64,000 bases of DNA from JBQTKD01 sp052389435 (GCA_052389435.1 JBQTIB010000032.1:1-64000); one strand, 5' to 3'; shown: positions 35,606 through 45,293, counted from the stretch's first letter. Made by a program: numbers and translations. The notes: generated by a model from the letters alone, not told the origin.

Positions 35606-37876
35606 ATGGGCACCATGAAGAGCACCGAAGCTCGAGTGGTCGTCCTCGCGCGCACCAGAACACGTACCGAACGACGCCTGGTCGGCGAGTGGGCGGAAAG
35701 CCACCACCCCGATGCCGCGGTCGTGCAGGTGCGGGACCGGGCGCCCGCCGAATCCTGGTCCGACGCGACCACCCTCGTGCCGGTACGGATCTCCTGGGTG
35801 TCGGTGCCGTCGCCGACCCGGCGTCCGGCCGAGCTGCTGGTCACGCTGATGCCCCACCGGCCACCGTCGATGCTGCAGAAGGCGTTGATCAAGAACGCCC
35901 CCGGGCGAGCGGACGTGGTGGTGGGGGAGTCCGCCACCGTCGCGGACCTGCGATCCCGCTTCGCCGCCGAGACCGGCGGGCAGTCCTCCTTCGGCTCGTT
36001 CGTGGCCCGCGCGGCCACGCTGGCCTGCGATCGAGCGGAGCGACGCCTCATCGGCGACCGCTACAAGGTGCCCCGCCAGGTCGTCGAGCAGATCACCGCG
36101 TCGCGCCAGTTCGCCGAACGGGTGGCCACGCTCGCGCAGAAGCTCGGCCGGCCGGTGGCCGACGTTGCCACGGACGCCACGGGGTGTCTGGGCGAGCTGG
36201 CCACCGTGCAGAGTCCGGCGGCCATCGACGCGTTCCGCACGGTCCTCTCGCCCATGCACTCGCGGACCTGGAACGTGCACGTCGACACCGAGAGCCTGGA
36301 ACGCGTGCGGGCGGCGACGGCCAAGTCCGGGGTGGTGTTCCTGCCCGCGCACCGGTCCTACGTCGACCCCCTGGTGCTCGCCGAGGTGCTGCACGCCCAC
36401 GACTTTCCGCGCAACCACGTCCTCGGCGGCAACAACATGCAGTTCTGGCCGATCGGGCCGTTGGGCAAACGCGCGGGCCTGGTCTTCATCCGGCGCAGCA
36501 ACGCCGACGACGAGGTCTACAAGTTCGCGCTGCGCGAGTACCTGGCCTATCTGACCTCCAAGCGGTTCAACCTCGAGTGGTACATCGAGGGTGGCCGGAG
36601 CCGCACCGGAAAGCTCCGCCCGCCGAAGCTCGGCCTGCTCGCCTACCTCGTGCGGGCCCTGGACTCCGGCGCCACCGAGGACGTGGCGCTGGTCCCGGTC
36701 TCGATCGCCTACGACCAGTTGAACGAAGTCGGCGCCATGGACGCCGAACAGGCCGGGGCCGCCAAGGCCGCCGAGGGCACGCGCTGGCTCGCCCACTACG
36801 TCCGGGCCCAACTGCGCGATCGCGGGCACGCCTGGGTGCGGTTCGGGGAGCCGTTCTCGCTGCGCGACGCGCTCGCCAACGCCGGCGAGGGACCCACCCG
36901 GCTGGAGAAGGTCGGCTTCCAGATCTGCGACGGCATCAACCGCGCCACCCCCGTCACCCCGACGGCGCTGGTCACCTTCGCCCTGCTCGGCAGCCCCGGC
37001 CGCGCGTTGACGCTCAGCGAGGTCGAGCGGGTGTCGGCGCCGCTGCTGGACTACTTCGAACGCCGCAGCGTCCCGTGCGCGGACACCGGGCTCTCGCTGC
37101 GGACCGCCGCGGGCCTGCGCGACGCCCTGGACCGGCTCGTAGCGGTTGGCGTGGCGGCCGAGTTCGCCGGTGGACCCGAACCCGTGTGGTCGATCCGCAC
37201 CGGCCAGGACCGGATCGCGGCCTTCTACCGCAACGGCGCGATCCACCACCTCGTCACCCGAGGCATCACCGAGCTCGCCCTGCTGCACGTCGCCGGACGT
37301 GGGCTCGCCATCGACGATGCCCTTCAGGAGGCCTACGGCGAAGCACGTCGCCTGCGCGACCTGCTGAAGTTCGAGTTCTTCTTCCCGCCCACCGAGCAGT
37401 TCCGTGCCGACCTGCTGGCCGAGCTCGAGCTGATCGCTCCCGACTGGGGGGACCCGCAGCGAGGTGCGAGCGAGCTGCTGTCGGCCACGAACCTGTTGGT
37501 CGCCCACCGCGCGCTGCGGTCCTTCGTCGACGCGCAGTTCGTGCTGGCCCGGGCGCTGGCCGACCTCGCCCCCGGGGTCGAGCCGGGTGAAGAGTTTCTG
37601 ACGCACTGTCTGGGCCTGGGGCAGCAGATGTACCTGCGCGGGCGACTGGAACAGGCCGACTCGGTTTCCCGCGAGCTCTACGCCACGGCGCTGCGCCTCG
37701 CCGCGCACCGCGGGCTCGTCGCGGCCGGAGGCGAGAGCGTGGCGGCGGGCCGGCGCGAGTTCCTGACCGAGGTGTCGGGCGTGCTGGACAGACTGAGCGA
37801 GATCGCACGCCTGGAAGAAGGCCTGCTGGAAGTCGTGCTGGACCGCTGGGAACCCACAGGAAGGCACACCCCGTGA
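35606..37876 (+). CDS. plsB: Glycerol-3-phosphate acyltransferase, PlsB type
   Basis: A 756-residue acyltransferase. Block I HRSYVD (His249-Asp254), block II GGNNMQFWPIGPLGK and RSNADD, and block III EGGRSRTGKLRPPK define the PlsB/GPAT family that puts the first acyl chain on glycerol-3-phosphate at the membrane. GGAGG sits 8 nt before ATG 35606; the GTG at 35597 overlaps it. The GTGA overlap with the HAD-PlsC gene indicates coupled translation, so the operon supplies successive acylation steps. Confidence 0.9.
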   Translation: MGTMKSTEARVVVLARTRTRTERRLVGEWAESHHPDAAVVQVRDRAPAESWSDATTLVPVRISWVSVPSPTRRPAELLVTLMPHRPPSMLQKALIKNAPGRADVVVGESATVADLRSRFAAETGGQSSFGSFVARAATLACDRAERRLIGDRYKVPRQVVEQITASRQFAERVATLAQKLGRPVADVATDATGCLGELATVQSPAAIDAFRTVLSPMHSRTWNVHVDTESLERVRAATAKSGVVFLPAHRSYVDPLVLAEVLHAHDFPRNHVLGGNNMQFWPIGPLGKRAGLVFIRRSNADDEVYKFALREYLAYLTSKRFNLEWYIEGGRSRTGKLRPPKLGLLAYLVRALDSGATEDVALVPVSIAYDQLNEVGAMDAEQAGAAKAAEGTRWLAHYVRAQLRDRGHAWVRFGEPFSLRDALANAGEGPTRLEKVGFQICDGINRATPVTPTALVTFALLGSPGRALTLSEVERVSAPLLDYFERRSVPCADTGLSLRTAAGLRDALDRLVAVGVAAEFAGGPEPVWSIRTGQDRIAAFYRNGAIHHLVTRGITELALLHVAGRGLAIDDALQEAYGEARRLRDLLKFEFFFPPTEQFRADLLAELELIAPDWGDPQRGASELLSATNLLVAHRALRSFVDAQFVLARALADLAPGVEPGEEFLTHCLGLGQQMYLRGRLEQADSVSRELYATALRLAAHRGLVAAGGESVAAGRREFLTEVSGVLDRLSEIARLEEGLLEVVLDRWEPTGRHTP

Positions 37877-39345
37877 CCTTGGACGAACGGCTGGCGGACG
37901 TCTTCGACGCACCGCGCGGCCCGCAGATCGCCGCGTTCTTCGACTACGACGGCACCGTCATCACCGGCTATTCGGCGACGACCTTCTACAACCACCGCAT
38001 CAAGAACTTCGAGATCGGTCCGGGCGAACTCGCCAAGACGCTGATCACGACGCTGCGCGGCATCGACACCGAGGAGGAGTTCGCCGCCCTGCTCGAGATG
38101 TCCCTGAAGTGCTGGGCGGGCAAATCCGAGGAGGAGATGGAAAAGCTCGGGGCCTCGCTGTTCAAGTCCGAGATCGCCGGCAAGCTGCACCACGAGACCT
38201 GGGACCTCGCGGCTGCGCACAGGGCGATGGGCCACACCGTCGTCCTCGCCTCCTCCGCGACCCGCTTCCAGGTCGAACCGATGGCCGAGGCGATCGGCGC
38301 GGACCGCGTGCTGTGCACGCCGCTGGAGGTGAAGGACGGCCTGCTCACGGGCCGGACCGACGGCCCCGCCCTCTGGGGACCAAGCAAGGCTCGGGCGATC
38401 GTCGAGTACGCGGCCGAGCGTGGCATCGACCTCGACGCGTGCTTCGCCTACAGCAACGGCGGAGAGGACGTTCCGTTCCTCGCCGCCGTCGGACATCCCG
38501 TGGCCGTGGCCCCGGACGACCGGTTGGCCTACGTGGCCGAGCAGCGCGGCTGGGACGTTCTGGAGTGCGTGCCGCGCGGCAAGCGGCCCGGCGTGGTCGA
38601 CCTCGCCCGGACCGGCGCCTTCTACGGCGCGTGGGCCGCGGCGTTCGGTCTCGGACTGGGCGTCGGCCTGCTGAACAAGTCCAGGCAGCAGGGCGTGGAC
38701 ACCGTGCTCGGCCTCGGCTCGGACGTCAGCCTTGCGCTGGCCGGGGTCGAGGTGGACATCGTGTCCGGCAAGGAACACCTCTGGTCCCACCGGCCCGCGG
38801 TGTTCATTTTCAACCATCAGAGCAACGTCGACGCCGTCGTCATGATGAAACTCGTCCGCGAGCAGATGAGCGGCATGGCGAAGAAGGAAGCGAAGAAGAT
38901 CCCCGGCTTCGGGCAGTTCTTCCAGATCGCCGGCGTCGCCTTCCTGGACCGCGCCGACTCGGGCAAGGCCATCGACGCCATGCGCCCGGCCGTCGACAAG
39001 ATCCGCGACGAGGGCCTGTCGATGGTGATCTCCCCGGAGGGCACCCGCACTCCGACGCCCAAGCTCGGCCCGTTCAAGAAGGGCGCCTTCCACCTCGCGA
39101 GCCAGGCGGGCGTGCCCGTCGTGCCGATCGTGCTTCGCGACGTCGCGAAGGTGCAGTGGCGCGGCTCGAAGTCGGTGCGATCGGGCAGGATCGAGGTCGT
39201 CGTCCACCCGCCGATCTCCACCGACGGCTGGCGGACCGAAGACATGGGCCGCCACGTCGAGGACGTGCGCAACCTGTACCTCGCCACCCTCGAACGCTGG
39301 CCCGGCCGGCCGGCCGCCCCCGAACCCGACGAGGAGTCCTCGTGA
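37873..39345 (+). CDS. Bifunctional HAD-IB phosphatase and PlsC-type acyltransferase
   Basis: A 490-residue fusion. Residues 1-230 are a HAD-IB hydrolase (FDYDGT with Asp24/Asp26; SSATR; SNGGEDVPFL), and residues 290-470 are a 1-acylglycerol-3-phosphate acyltransferase domain (HQSNVD, His315-Asp320; SPEGTRTP). The fused enzyme could acylate lysophosphatidate and dephosphorylate a phospho-intermediate, leading towards diacylglycerol. GTG 37873 overlaps the PlsB stop, and its own stop overlaps the WS/DGAT start. Confidence 0.9.
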   Translation: MTLDERLADVFDAPRGPQIAAFFDYDGTVITGYSATTFYNHRIKNFEIGPGELAKTLITTLRGIDTEEEFAALLEMSLKCWAGKSEEEMEKLGASLFKSEIAGKLHHETWDLAAAHRAMGHTVVLASSATRFQVEPMAEAIGADRVLCTPLEVKDGLLTGRTDGPALWGPSKARAIVEYAAERGIDLDACFAYSNGGEDVPFLAAVGHPVAVAPDDRLAYVAEQRGWDVLECVPRGKRPGVVDLARTGAFYGAWAAAFGLGLGVGLLNKSRQQGVDTVLGLGSDVSLALAGVEVDIVSGKEHLWSHRPAVFIFNHQSNVDAVVMMKLVREQMSGMAKKEAKKIPGFGQFFQIAGVAFLDRADSGKAIDAMRPAVDKIRDEGLSMVISPEGTRTPTPKLGPFKKGAFHLASQAGVPVVPIVLRDVAKVQWRGSKSVRSGRIEVVVHPPISTDGWRTEDMGRHVEDVRNLYLATLERWPGRPAAPEPDEESS

Positions 39346-40757
39346 GCGAGGCCGCCGGCTGGGGTGTCGGCGCCGACGCGATGAACGCCTTCGAAACCCT
39401 GATGTGGCGGGCCGAAGAGGTCTCGACCCTGCGCTCGACGTGCCTGGGCGTGGAACTGCTCGACGGCACCCCGGCGTGGGAGGACGTGGTCGCCGTCCAC
39501 GATCGAGCCACGCGGTTCGTGCCGCGCCTGCGCCACCGCGTCGTGCAGCCCCCGCTCGGGCTCGCTCCGCCGCGCTGGGCCGACGATCCGAACTTCGACC
39601 TGCACTTCCACCTGCGCCGGATCTCGCTGCCCGCCGGCGCGGGCTGGAGCGAACTGCTCGAGGTCGCCGAGCAGACCGCGATGAGCGCCTTCGACCGCGC
39701 GCGCCCGCTGTGGGAGGGCGTCCTCGTCGAGGGACTGCCGGAGGGACGCTCCGCCTACCTGCTCAAGCTCCATCACTCGATCTCCGACGGGCTCGGGATC
39801 CTGCGGATGATGAGCTACCTGCACCTGCCGCTCGACGGCCCGTCCGGGGCCGCCGCGATGCCGTCGACCGCGTCGCTCGGTCCGTTCGGAGCCCTCGCCG
39901 CGGACGCGCGGGAGCGACTGCGCTCCGCGCCGCGGCTCGCCGTGCGGGCGGGTGCGCTCGGCGGCCGGGCCCTGCGCGAGCCGCTGCCGTCGATGCTTTC
40001 CGGCGTGGCCTACTCCCGATCGCTGAAACGGGTTTTCACCCCGCCGAAGGCATGCGCCTCGCCGCTGCTCGCCGAGCGCAGTTCGAACTGGCGCTTCGCC
40101 GCGTTGGACGTGGACTTCGACTCGCTGCGCCGGGCGTCCAAGGCGGCGGGCGCCTCGCTGAACGACGCCTACCTCGCCGCACTGCTCGGCGGCTACCGCC
40201 GCTACCACGAGGCGATGGGCGTGCCCGTCGGACCGATCCCAGTCGCCATTCCCATCTCGCTGCGTCCGGTGGACGCGGCGGACGACGGCGGCAACGCCAT
40301 CGCGTCGGCACGCCTCGCAGGTCCGGTGGACGTCGCGGATCCGGTCGTGCGCATGTCGATCCTCGGCGCACAGGTGCGGGCGGCCAAGGCCGAACCCGCG
40401 ATGAACAACCTCAACCTGCTCGGGCCGATGCTCGCCCGGCTCCCCGCCGGTGCGATCGCCGGGATCGTCGGCAACCTGACGCGCTCCAACGATCTGCAGG
40501 CCAGCAACGTTCCCGGCCCACGCGAGGACGTCCACCTCGCCGGGGTGCGCGTCGATCGGCTCTACGGCTACGGGCCCCTGCCCGGCTGCCCCGCCATGAT
40601 CACGATGGTGACGCACGGTCAGATTGCCTGTGTGGGCGTCAACTACGACGCCGCGTCGTTCACCGACGGCGACGAATTCGTCCGCGCACTCTGCGCCGGC
40701 TTCGACGAAGTCCTGGCCGTCGGCGGCTCGGACTTCCCGCCCACCACCCACCGTTGA
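39342..40757 (+). CDS. WS/DGAT-type wax-ester synthase/diacylglycerol acyltransferase
   Basis: A 471-residue acyltransferase with the catalytic HHxxxDG motif as LHHSISDG (His144, His145, Asp149), PLWEGVLVEGL before it and the C-terminal SNVPGPREDVHLAG stretch of the family. It uses acyl-CoA to make triacylglycerol or wax esters. GAGGAG precedes GTG 39342, and the GTGA overlap couples it to the HAD-PlsC gene, making a plausible glycerol-3-phosphate-to-triacylglycerol operon. Confidence 0.9.
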   Translation: MSEAAGWGVGADAMNAFETLMWRAEEVSTLRSTCLGVELLDGTPAWEDVVAVHDRATRFVPRLRHRVVQPPLGLAPPRWADDPNFDLHFHLRRISLPAGAGWSELLEVAEQTAMSAFDRARPLWEGVLVEGLPEGRSAYLLKLHHSISDGLGILRMMSYLHLPLDGPSGAAAMPSTASLGPFGALAADARERLRSAPRLAVRAGALGGRALREPLPSMLSGVAYSRSLKRVFTPPKACASPLLAERSSNWRFAALDVDFDSLRRASKAAGASLNDAYLAALLGGYRRYHEAMGVPVGPIPVAIPISLRPVDAADDGGNAIASARLAGPVDVADPVVRMSILGAQVRAAKAEPAMNNLNLLGPMLARLPAGAIAGIVGNLTRSNDLQASNVPGPREDVHLAGVRVDRLYGYGPLPGCPAMITMVTHGQIACVGVNYDAASFTDGDEFVRALCAGFDEVLAVGGSDFPPTTHR

Positions 40758-40774
40758 GCTCCTCGGAGGACGTC

Positions 40775-41602
40775 TTGACCTCGCCCGTGACCGACGCCTA
40801 CACCGGTGGCACCGGCACCCCGGTGGTGCTCTTCCACGGGCTCAACTCCTCCTGGCGAATCTGGCAGCCCGTGCTCGGCGCGCTCGAGGAGCACCACGCC
40901 GTGTTCGCGCCGACGTTGATCGGACACCGCGGCGGGCCGCCCATGCCGCCGGGGCCCAGCGGAATCGGACCGATCGCCGACGACATGGAGCGCCGCCTCG
41001 ACGCCGCCGGGATCTCGAGTGCACATCTCGTCGGCAACTCCCTCGGCGGGTGGCTGGCCTGCGAGCTCGCCGCCCGGGGCCGAGCCCAGTCGGTCGTGGC
41101 CTTCGCCCCGGCCGGCAGCTGGACCAACCCACGGGACCTGCGCCGCATCGCCCTGCTGCTGAAGGTCGCGCAGCGTTCGGCCGGCAAGCCGCGCGTCGAT
41201 CGACTCATGGCCAAGCCGGGCATGCGCAAGGCGCTGCTGCGAACCGCGATGAACCGCGGCGACCTCGTCGTGGACGACGGCCTGGAGAGCATGAGCGCGG
41301 ACCTCGCAGCCTGCACCGTGCTCGACGGACTGCTGGCGCACCTGCGGACCAGCGGTCCGCTGCGCACCCAGTCGATCCCCGCACACTGCCCCGTCCTGGT
41401 GGCCTGGCCCGACCGGGACCGCACCATTCCCTGGAAGCGCTACGGCGTCCCGTTCGTCGCCGGCATCCCGCACGCCGAGGTGGCGCGCCTTCGCGGCGTC
41501 GGTCACGTGCCGGTCTACGACGACCCGGCCCTCGTGGCCCGCACGGTCCTCGCGCATACCAAGCGCGTGGACGCCGTGCGAGCGCGAGGAGAGGTCCTGT
41601 GA
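40775..41602 (+). CDS. Alpha/beta hydrolase
   Basis: A 275-residue hydrolase with oxyanion LFHGLNSSW, nucleophile GNSLGG (Ser in LVGNSLGGW) and catalytic His in VGHVPVYDDP. Likely lipase or esterase acting on operon lipids. TTG 40775 is 5 nt after GGAGG; the GTG at 40787 is an alternative with poor spacing. Its GTGA overlap couples it to the next hydrolase. Confidence 0.82.
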   Translation: MTSPVTDAYTGGTGTPVVLFHGLNSSWRIWQPVLGALEEHHAVFAPTLIGHRGGPPMPPGPSGIGPIADDMERRLDAAGISSAHLVGNSLGGWLACELAARGRAQSVVAFAPAGSWTNPRDLRRIALLLKVAQRSAGKPRVDRLMAKPGMRKALLRTAMNRGDLVVDDGLESMSADLAACTVLDGLLAHLRTSGPLRTQSIPAHCPVLVAWPDRDRTIPWKRYGVPFVAGIPHAEVARLRGVGHVPVYDDPALVARTVLAHTKRVDAVRARGEVL

Positions 41603-42396
41603 ACGAGTTGGTCCTGAACGGTTCGGCCGGCGAGGTCGTCGTCCGCACGTGGGCGCCCGACGGTCCCGCGCAGCGGATCGTGTTGCTTCTGCACGGCTAC
41701 GGCGAGCACTCCGGCCGCTACGAGCACGTGGCCGCGCGGCTGGTGGCCGACGGTGCCGTCGTCTACGCCCCCGACCACCGAGGCCACGGCAGATCCGCCG
41801 GTGAACGGGTGCTGATCTCCGACCTCGACGCCGCGGTCGGCGACGTCGACCTGGTGGCGCTGGCCGCCGCGTCGGCACACCCCGGGCTGCCGACTGTCGT
41901 CGTGGGCCACTCGATGGGCGGGGTGATGGCCACCCGGTACGCCCAGCTGTACCCGGGCTTCGCCGGGCTGGCGTTGTCCGGTCCGGTCATCGGCGGGAAC
42001 CCGGCGATCGCGATGCTGCTGCAACTCGACCCCATGCCCGAGGTCCTGATCGATCCGGCCGTGCTCTCGCGCGATCCGGCGGTGGGCGAGGCCTACCTCG
42101 CCGACGAACTCGTCTGGCACGGGCCGTTCAAGCGGGAGACGCTGCTCGCGCTGTTCGCGGGCATCGACGCGATCGCCGCCGGACCCGTACTGCGCCTGCC
42201 GGTGCTGTGGATGCACGGAGAAGACGACGCGCTCGCACCCCTGGAGGCGACCAAGACGGCGGTCGACCGAGTGCTCGGCCACGACGTGCTCAGCCGGGTC
42301 TACCGCGGCGCACGCCACGAGGTCTTCAACGAGACCAACCGCGAGGAGGTCCTCTCCGACCTCGCCGCCTTCGTCCTGGCCCGCACCCGAAGCTAG
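41599..42396 (+). CDS. Monoacylglycerol-lipase-type alpha/beta hydrolase
   Basis: A 265-residue hydrolase with the monoacylglycerol lipase pattern LLHGYGEHSGRYEH, GHSMGG nucleophile elbow (GHSMGGVMATRYA) and catalytic His in GARHEVFNE. It would hydrolyse monoacylglycerol, closing the lipid storage operon with a turnover enzyme. It ends in CTAG shared with the stop of the convergent SRPBCC gene. Confidence 0.85.
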   Translation: MNELVLNGSAGEVVVRTWAPDGPAQRIVLLLHGYGEHSGRYEHVAARLVADGAVVYAPDHRGHGRSAGERVLISDLDAAVGDVDLVALAAASAHPGLPTVVVGHSMGGVMATRYAQLYPGFAGLALSGPVIGGNPAIAMLLQLDPMPEVLIDPAVLSRDPAVGEAYLADELVWHGPFKRETLLALFAGIDAIAAGPVLRLPVLWMHGEDDALAPLEATKTAVDRVLGHDVLSRVYRGARHEVFNETNREEVLSDLAAFVLARTRS

Positions 42397-42854
42397 CGTC
42401 CGCCGGCGTCGACCAGCATCTTGAGGTAGCGACTCGAGACCTTCTCCATGGCCGCGCGGAACGCGGGCAGGGCCTTGGTCTTCACCAGTTTGGTGCTCGG
42501 CGGCGGATAGCTGTAGGTGAACTGAAGCAGGTTCTCCCCGCCGTCCTCACCGGGGACGAACCGGTACTCGGTGATCGCGTCGGCGTGTCCGTCCGGCCAG
42601 AGCACGCGTTGCGAGGTCGAATACCGGACCTCGCCGTCCTCGAGACGTTCGACGTCGCCGAGGCGGTCCTCGACGTTGATGTCGGTCATCGCCGCCGCGG
42701 ACAGGCGCATGCCCACCGCGTAGTGCAGCGCCGCAGGCTGGGAGTACTCCAGGACCGTCCCCGGCCAGCAGGTCCGGGAGTCCAGGGTGCGGGTGTAGGC
42801 GACGAACTTGTCCACATCGCCGGGGAAAGTGCGCGATACGACAACGGTTTCCAT
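42393..42854 (-). CDS. SRPBCC/polyketide-cyclase-like protein
   Basis: A 153-residue START-fold (SRPBCC) protein beginning METVVVSRTFPGDVDKFVAY and ending with a long amphipathic helix (PAFRAAMEKVSSRYLKMLV), typical of polyketide cyclase/dehydrase or lipid-transport proteins. GGAGG lies just before ATG 42854. Convergent with the lipase gene, sharing stop codons within CTAG at 42393-42396. Confidence 0.78.
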   Translation of the reverse strand: METVVVSRTFPGDVDKFVAYTRTLDSRTCWPGTVLEYSQPAALHYAVGMRLSAAAMTDINVEDRLGDVERLEDGEVRYSTSQRVLWPDGHADAITEYRFVPGEDGGENLLQFTYSYPPPSTKLVKTKALPAFRAAMEKVSSRYLKMLVDAGGR

Positions 42855-42972
42855 GGTGCCTCCGCAGTAGGAGACGGACTGTTCGGAATGGGCCGCGCCC
42901 GCCCATTGTGGACCTGCGGCGGGCCGAACACCATTGGGCGAGCCGATGCCGTGCCCTGAATTCGCGACTGCG

Positions 42973-42993
42973 AAACATGGAGGAGGCCACAGG
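42973..42993 (+). other. Leader sequence shared by two acyltransferase genes (copy 1)
   Basis: AAACATG-N4-AGGCCACAGG starts 76 bp before the AT3 gene start and recurs at 45229-45249 before the second AT3 gene. Read from its ATG (42977) it encodes MxxATG followed by Arg at position 12 and Cys at 14, and is in frame with the AT3 gene here, so it could be an upstream start. Confidence 0.5.
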
Positions 42994-43048
42994 TGAGCCT
43001 CGCTTCGGAAGAGTTTGCACCTTCGCAACACGAGGCAGCCTCCAGTGC

Positions 43049-44215
43049 ATGACGGCCCGTGTCGCAAGCGAAGGTGAGGCGGGGCCCTCGGCGTCCCATG
43101 CGTTCCGCTCCGACGTCCAGGGCCTGCGCGCGCTCGCCGTGGCGTTGGTGCTCTGGTTCCACCTGTGGCCGCACACGCTCCCCGGCGGCTTCATCGGCGT
43201 GGACGTGTTCTTCGTTCTCTCCGGCTTCCTCATCACCAACCAACTGCTGCAGCGCCCGCCGACCGGCCCGTCGGATCTGCTGGTGTTCTGGTCCAGACGC
43301 ATCCGACGACTTCTGCCCGCCGCGCTGGTGGTCGTGACCACCGCAATGGTCGCGGCCAAGCTGCTCGGTCCGCCCGACCAGGCGAGGTTCGGCGGGATCG
43401 ACGGCCTGGTGACGATTCTGTACCTGCAGAACTGGAACCTGGCCGAAACCTCCGCGAACCCGTTGACGGCCGCGCAGGTGCCGCCGGTCGTGCAGCACTT
43501 CTGGTCGCTCTCGGTGGAGGAGCAGTTCTACGTCGCGTGGCCGGTGCTGCTCGTGGGCGCCGTCCTGCTCGCGCGGCGCCGAGGTTGGGGAGTGTTGAAG
43601 TCCTGTGGCCTGACCATGGCCGCCGTCGTGACGCTGTCCCTCGCGTTCTCGATCTACTACACCGAGCGCCATCCCTCTCAGGCCTACTTCGCGACCCCGA
43701 CGCGCATCTGGGAACTCGCTGCCGGCGGGCTGCTCGCAGCCGTTCTGCTGCACCGCTCGCGCAACGGATGTCGCGACATTCCGGTGTGGGTGCGTGAACT
43801 TGCCGTGTGGGCGGGGTTTGGTGTTCTGGTGCTCACCCTGATCACCTTCGACAAGAGCCGTCCGTTCCCCGGCTGGATCGCGCTGGCCCCGGTGCTCGGC
43901 ACCATGGCCATCATCGCCGCGGGTCGCGAGCGCGGCCCGAACCCGAATCGCGTGCTCGGCACCCGCCCCGGCCGGTACCTCGGCGATCTTTCGTACTCGA
44001 TCTACCTGTGGCACGTGCCGCTGATCGTGTTGTGGCCGCAGGTCACCGGGCAGCCGATTCGTCTCGGCGACGGGGCGGTGATCGCGATCGCCAGTCTCGT
44101 CCTCGCCGCTGCGACGAAGCGGCACGTCGAGGACCGGTTCCGGTACCGCAGCCCGCGTCCGGCCCAGTCCAGCGCGCCTGCGCCGTCGTCGTCGTCCGTA
44201 CCTGTGGGGGTTTAG
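43049..44215 (+). CDS. Acyltransferase-3 membrane protein lacking an SGNH domain
   Basis: A 388-residue protein with the AT3 (OafA/NdvB-like) signature RSDVQGLRALAVALVLWFHLWP and about ten transmembrane helices (VFFVLSGFLITN, SVEEQFYVAWP). It moves acyl groups across the membrane to surface glycans. The usual C-terminal SGNH domain is missing and encoded as a separate lipoprotein gene immediately downstream. ATG 43049 is chosen over in-frame ATG 42977, which belongs to a leader shared with the next AT3 gene. Confidence 0.85.
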   Translation: MTARVASEGEAGPSASHAFRSDVQGLRALAVALVLWFHLWPHTLPGGFIGVDVFFVLSGFLITNQLLQRPPTGPSDLLVFWSRRIRRLLPAALVVVTTAMVAAKLLGPPDQARFGGIDGLVTILYLQNWNLAETSANPLTAAQVPPVVQHFWSLSVEEQFYVAWPVLLVGAVLLARRRGWGVLKSCGLTMAAVVTLSLAFSIYYTERHPSQAYFATPTRIWELAAGGLLAAVLLHRSRNGCRDIPVWVRELAVWAGFGVLVLTLITFDKSRPFPGWIALAPVLGTMAIIAAGRERGPNPNRVLGTRPGRYLGDLSYSIYLWHVPLIVLWPQVTGQPIRLGDGAVIAIASLVLAAATKRHVEDRFRYRSPRPAQSSAPAPSSSSVPVGV

Positions 44216-44220
44216 AACCG

Positions 44221-45186
44221 ATGCGGAGCGTGCTCGTCCGAACGTTGCTGAGCGTGAGCCTGCTGGCGGGGACCGCCGCCTGCGTGGAGACACCGCGTGC
44301 GGGCGCGTCGAGTCCGACCGCCGACGTCGACCGGAACTGCTCCCAGGCGGACGCGCTGCAGCGAGGCTGCACGCCTCCCGAAGACGGGGCCTTCGAGCCG
44401 ACGCCGGACGTGGCAGGCAAGGACTACCGCGGCAACGGCAACAAGGAAGGCTGCTGGACCGATCTGAACTTCAAGAGGTTCAAGTCCTGCTCGTTCGGCT
44501 CCAAGAAGGCGAAGTACACGGTGGCCCTGGTGGGCAACTCCCACATGGCGCAGTACCTCAAGTCGTTCACGGGGTGGACCGGCAAACGCGACCTTCGGAT
44601 CGTCACTTTCCTGATCCCGCAGTGCTTTGCGACCGAGGCGAAGATCGACTTCTCCGGACGCAAGGACGCCAAGGGACTCTCCGAACGCTGCTACGAATGG
44701 GGGCAGTGGGCGCGCAGAGAGGCGGCGGCGCTCGACCCGGATCTGATCGTCACCTCCGAACGCACCTATCGCGAACCGGTCGAGGAGCTTCCAGCGGGCA
44801 AGAACGCGACGTGGCGCAAGGGCTATCGCGACTACCTCAAGGCGTGGGTCGACGGCGGGCACCGCGTGCTGGTGATCCGAGACAACCCGGTGCCCGAGTT
44901 CGACGTCCCCGCCTGCCTCGAGCGCAATCCGCGAAAGTTCTCCGCGTGCGGAGGAGATCGCGACGCGTGGGTCCCCCCGGACCCGGTCGTGCAGGCCGCG
45001 CAATCGCTCGACAGCGACCTCGTCGAGGTCCTGGACATGACCGGGTACATGTGCGACGACTCGCGCTGCCCCGCCGTGCTCGCCGGCATCTCGGTGTACC
45101 GCGATCACTCCCACCTTTCGGGGACCTGGATTGCGGCCCTCGAGCCCTACCTGAAGCGGCCTTTCATGAAAATTCTGAAAAGGTGA
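44221..45186 (+). CDS. Secreted SGNH-type lipoprotein
   Basis: A 321-residue lipoprotein with signal peptide ending AGTAAC (Cys21) and an SGNH domain: block I ALVGNSHMAQYL (Ser nucleophile in GNSH), later SERTYREP, and catalytic Asp-x-His in RDHSHLSGTW. Several Cys pairs suggest disulfides. It is the extracytoplasmic half that in OafA-type proteins accepts the acyl group from AT3, here provided separately by the upstream gene. Confidence 0.82.
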   Translation: MRSVLVRTLLSVSLLAGTAACVETPRAGASSPTADVDRNCSQADALQRGCTPPEDGAFEPTPDVAGKDYRGNGNKEGCWTDLNFKRFKSCSFGSKKAKYTVALVGNSHMAQYLKSFTGWTGKRDLRIVTFLIPQCFATEAKIDFSGRKDAKGLSERCYEWGQWARREAAALDPDLIVTSERTYREPVEELPAGKNATWRKGYRDYLKAWVDGGHRVLVIRDNPVPEFDVPACLERNPRKFSACGGDRDAWVPPDPVVQAAQSLDSDLVEVLDMTGYMCDDSRCPAVLAGISVYRDHSHLSGTWIAALEPYLKRPFMKILKR

Positions 45187-45228
45187 CCGCGCAGGTTTAT
45201 CCACAGGTAACGGTTCCGGTCGGTTTTC

Positions 45229-45249
45229 AAACATGAACCAGGCCACAGG
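45229..45249 (+). other. Leader sequence shared by two acyltransferase genes (copy 2)
   Basis: Second copy of AAACATG-N4-AGGCCACAGG. Its ATG (45233) opens a 28-codon reading frame ending TGA at 45319, which overlaps the start of the AT3-SGNH gene in another frame. It begins MNQATG and has Arg12 and Cys14 like copy 1. Possible leader peptide or attenuator. Confidence 0.45.
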
Positions 45250-45293
45250 GCTTGCGGTTTGGATTCGCTTGTGCAGTGGGCAGAACTCCTTGC

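Noticed and set aside
42908..43048. N-terminal extension of the first AT3 acyltransferase
   Set aside because: Residues before 43049 are basic and unlike the family; the AT3 domain starts directly after. The in-frame ATG 42977 is kept as a leader observation.
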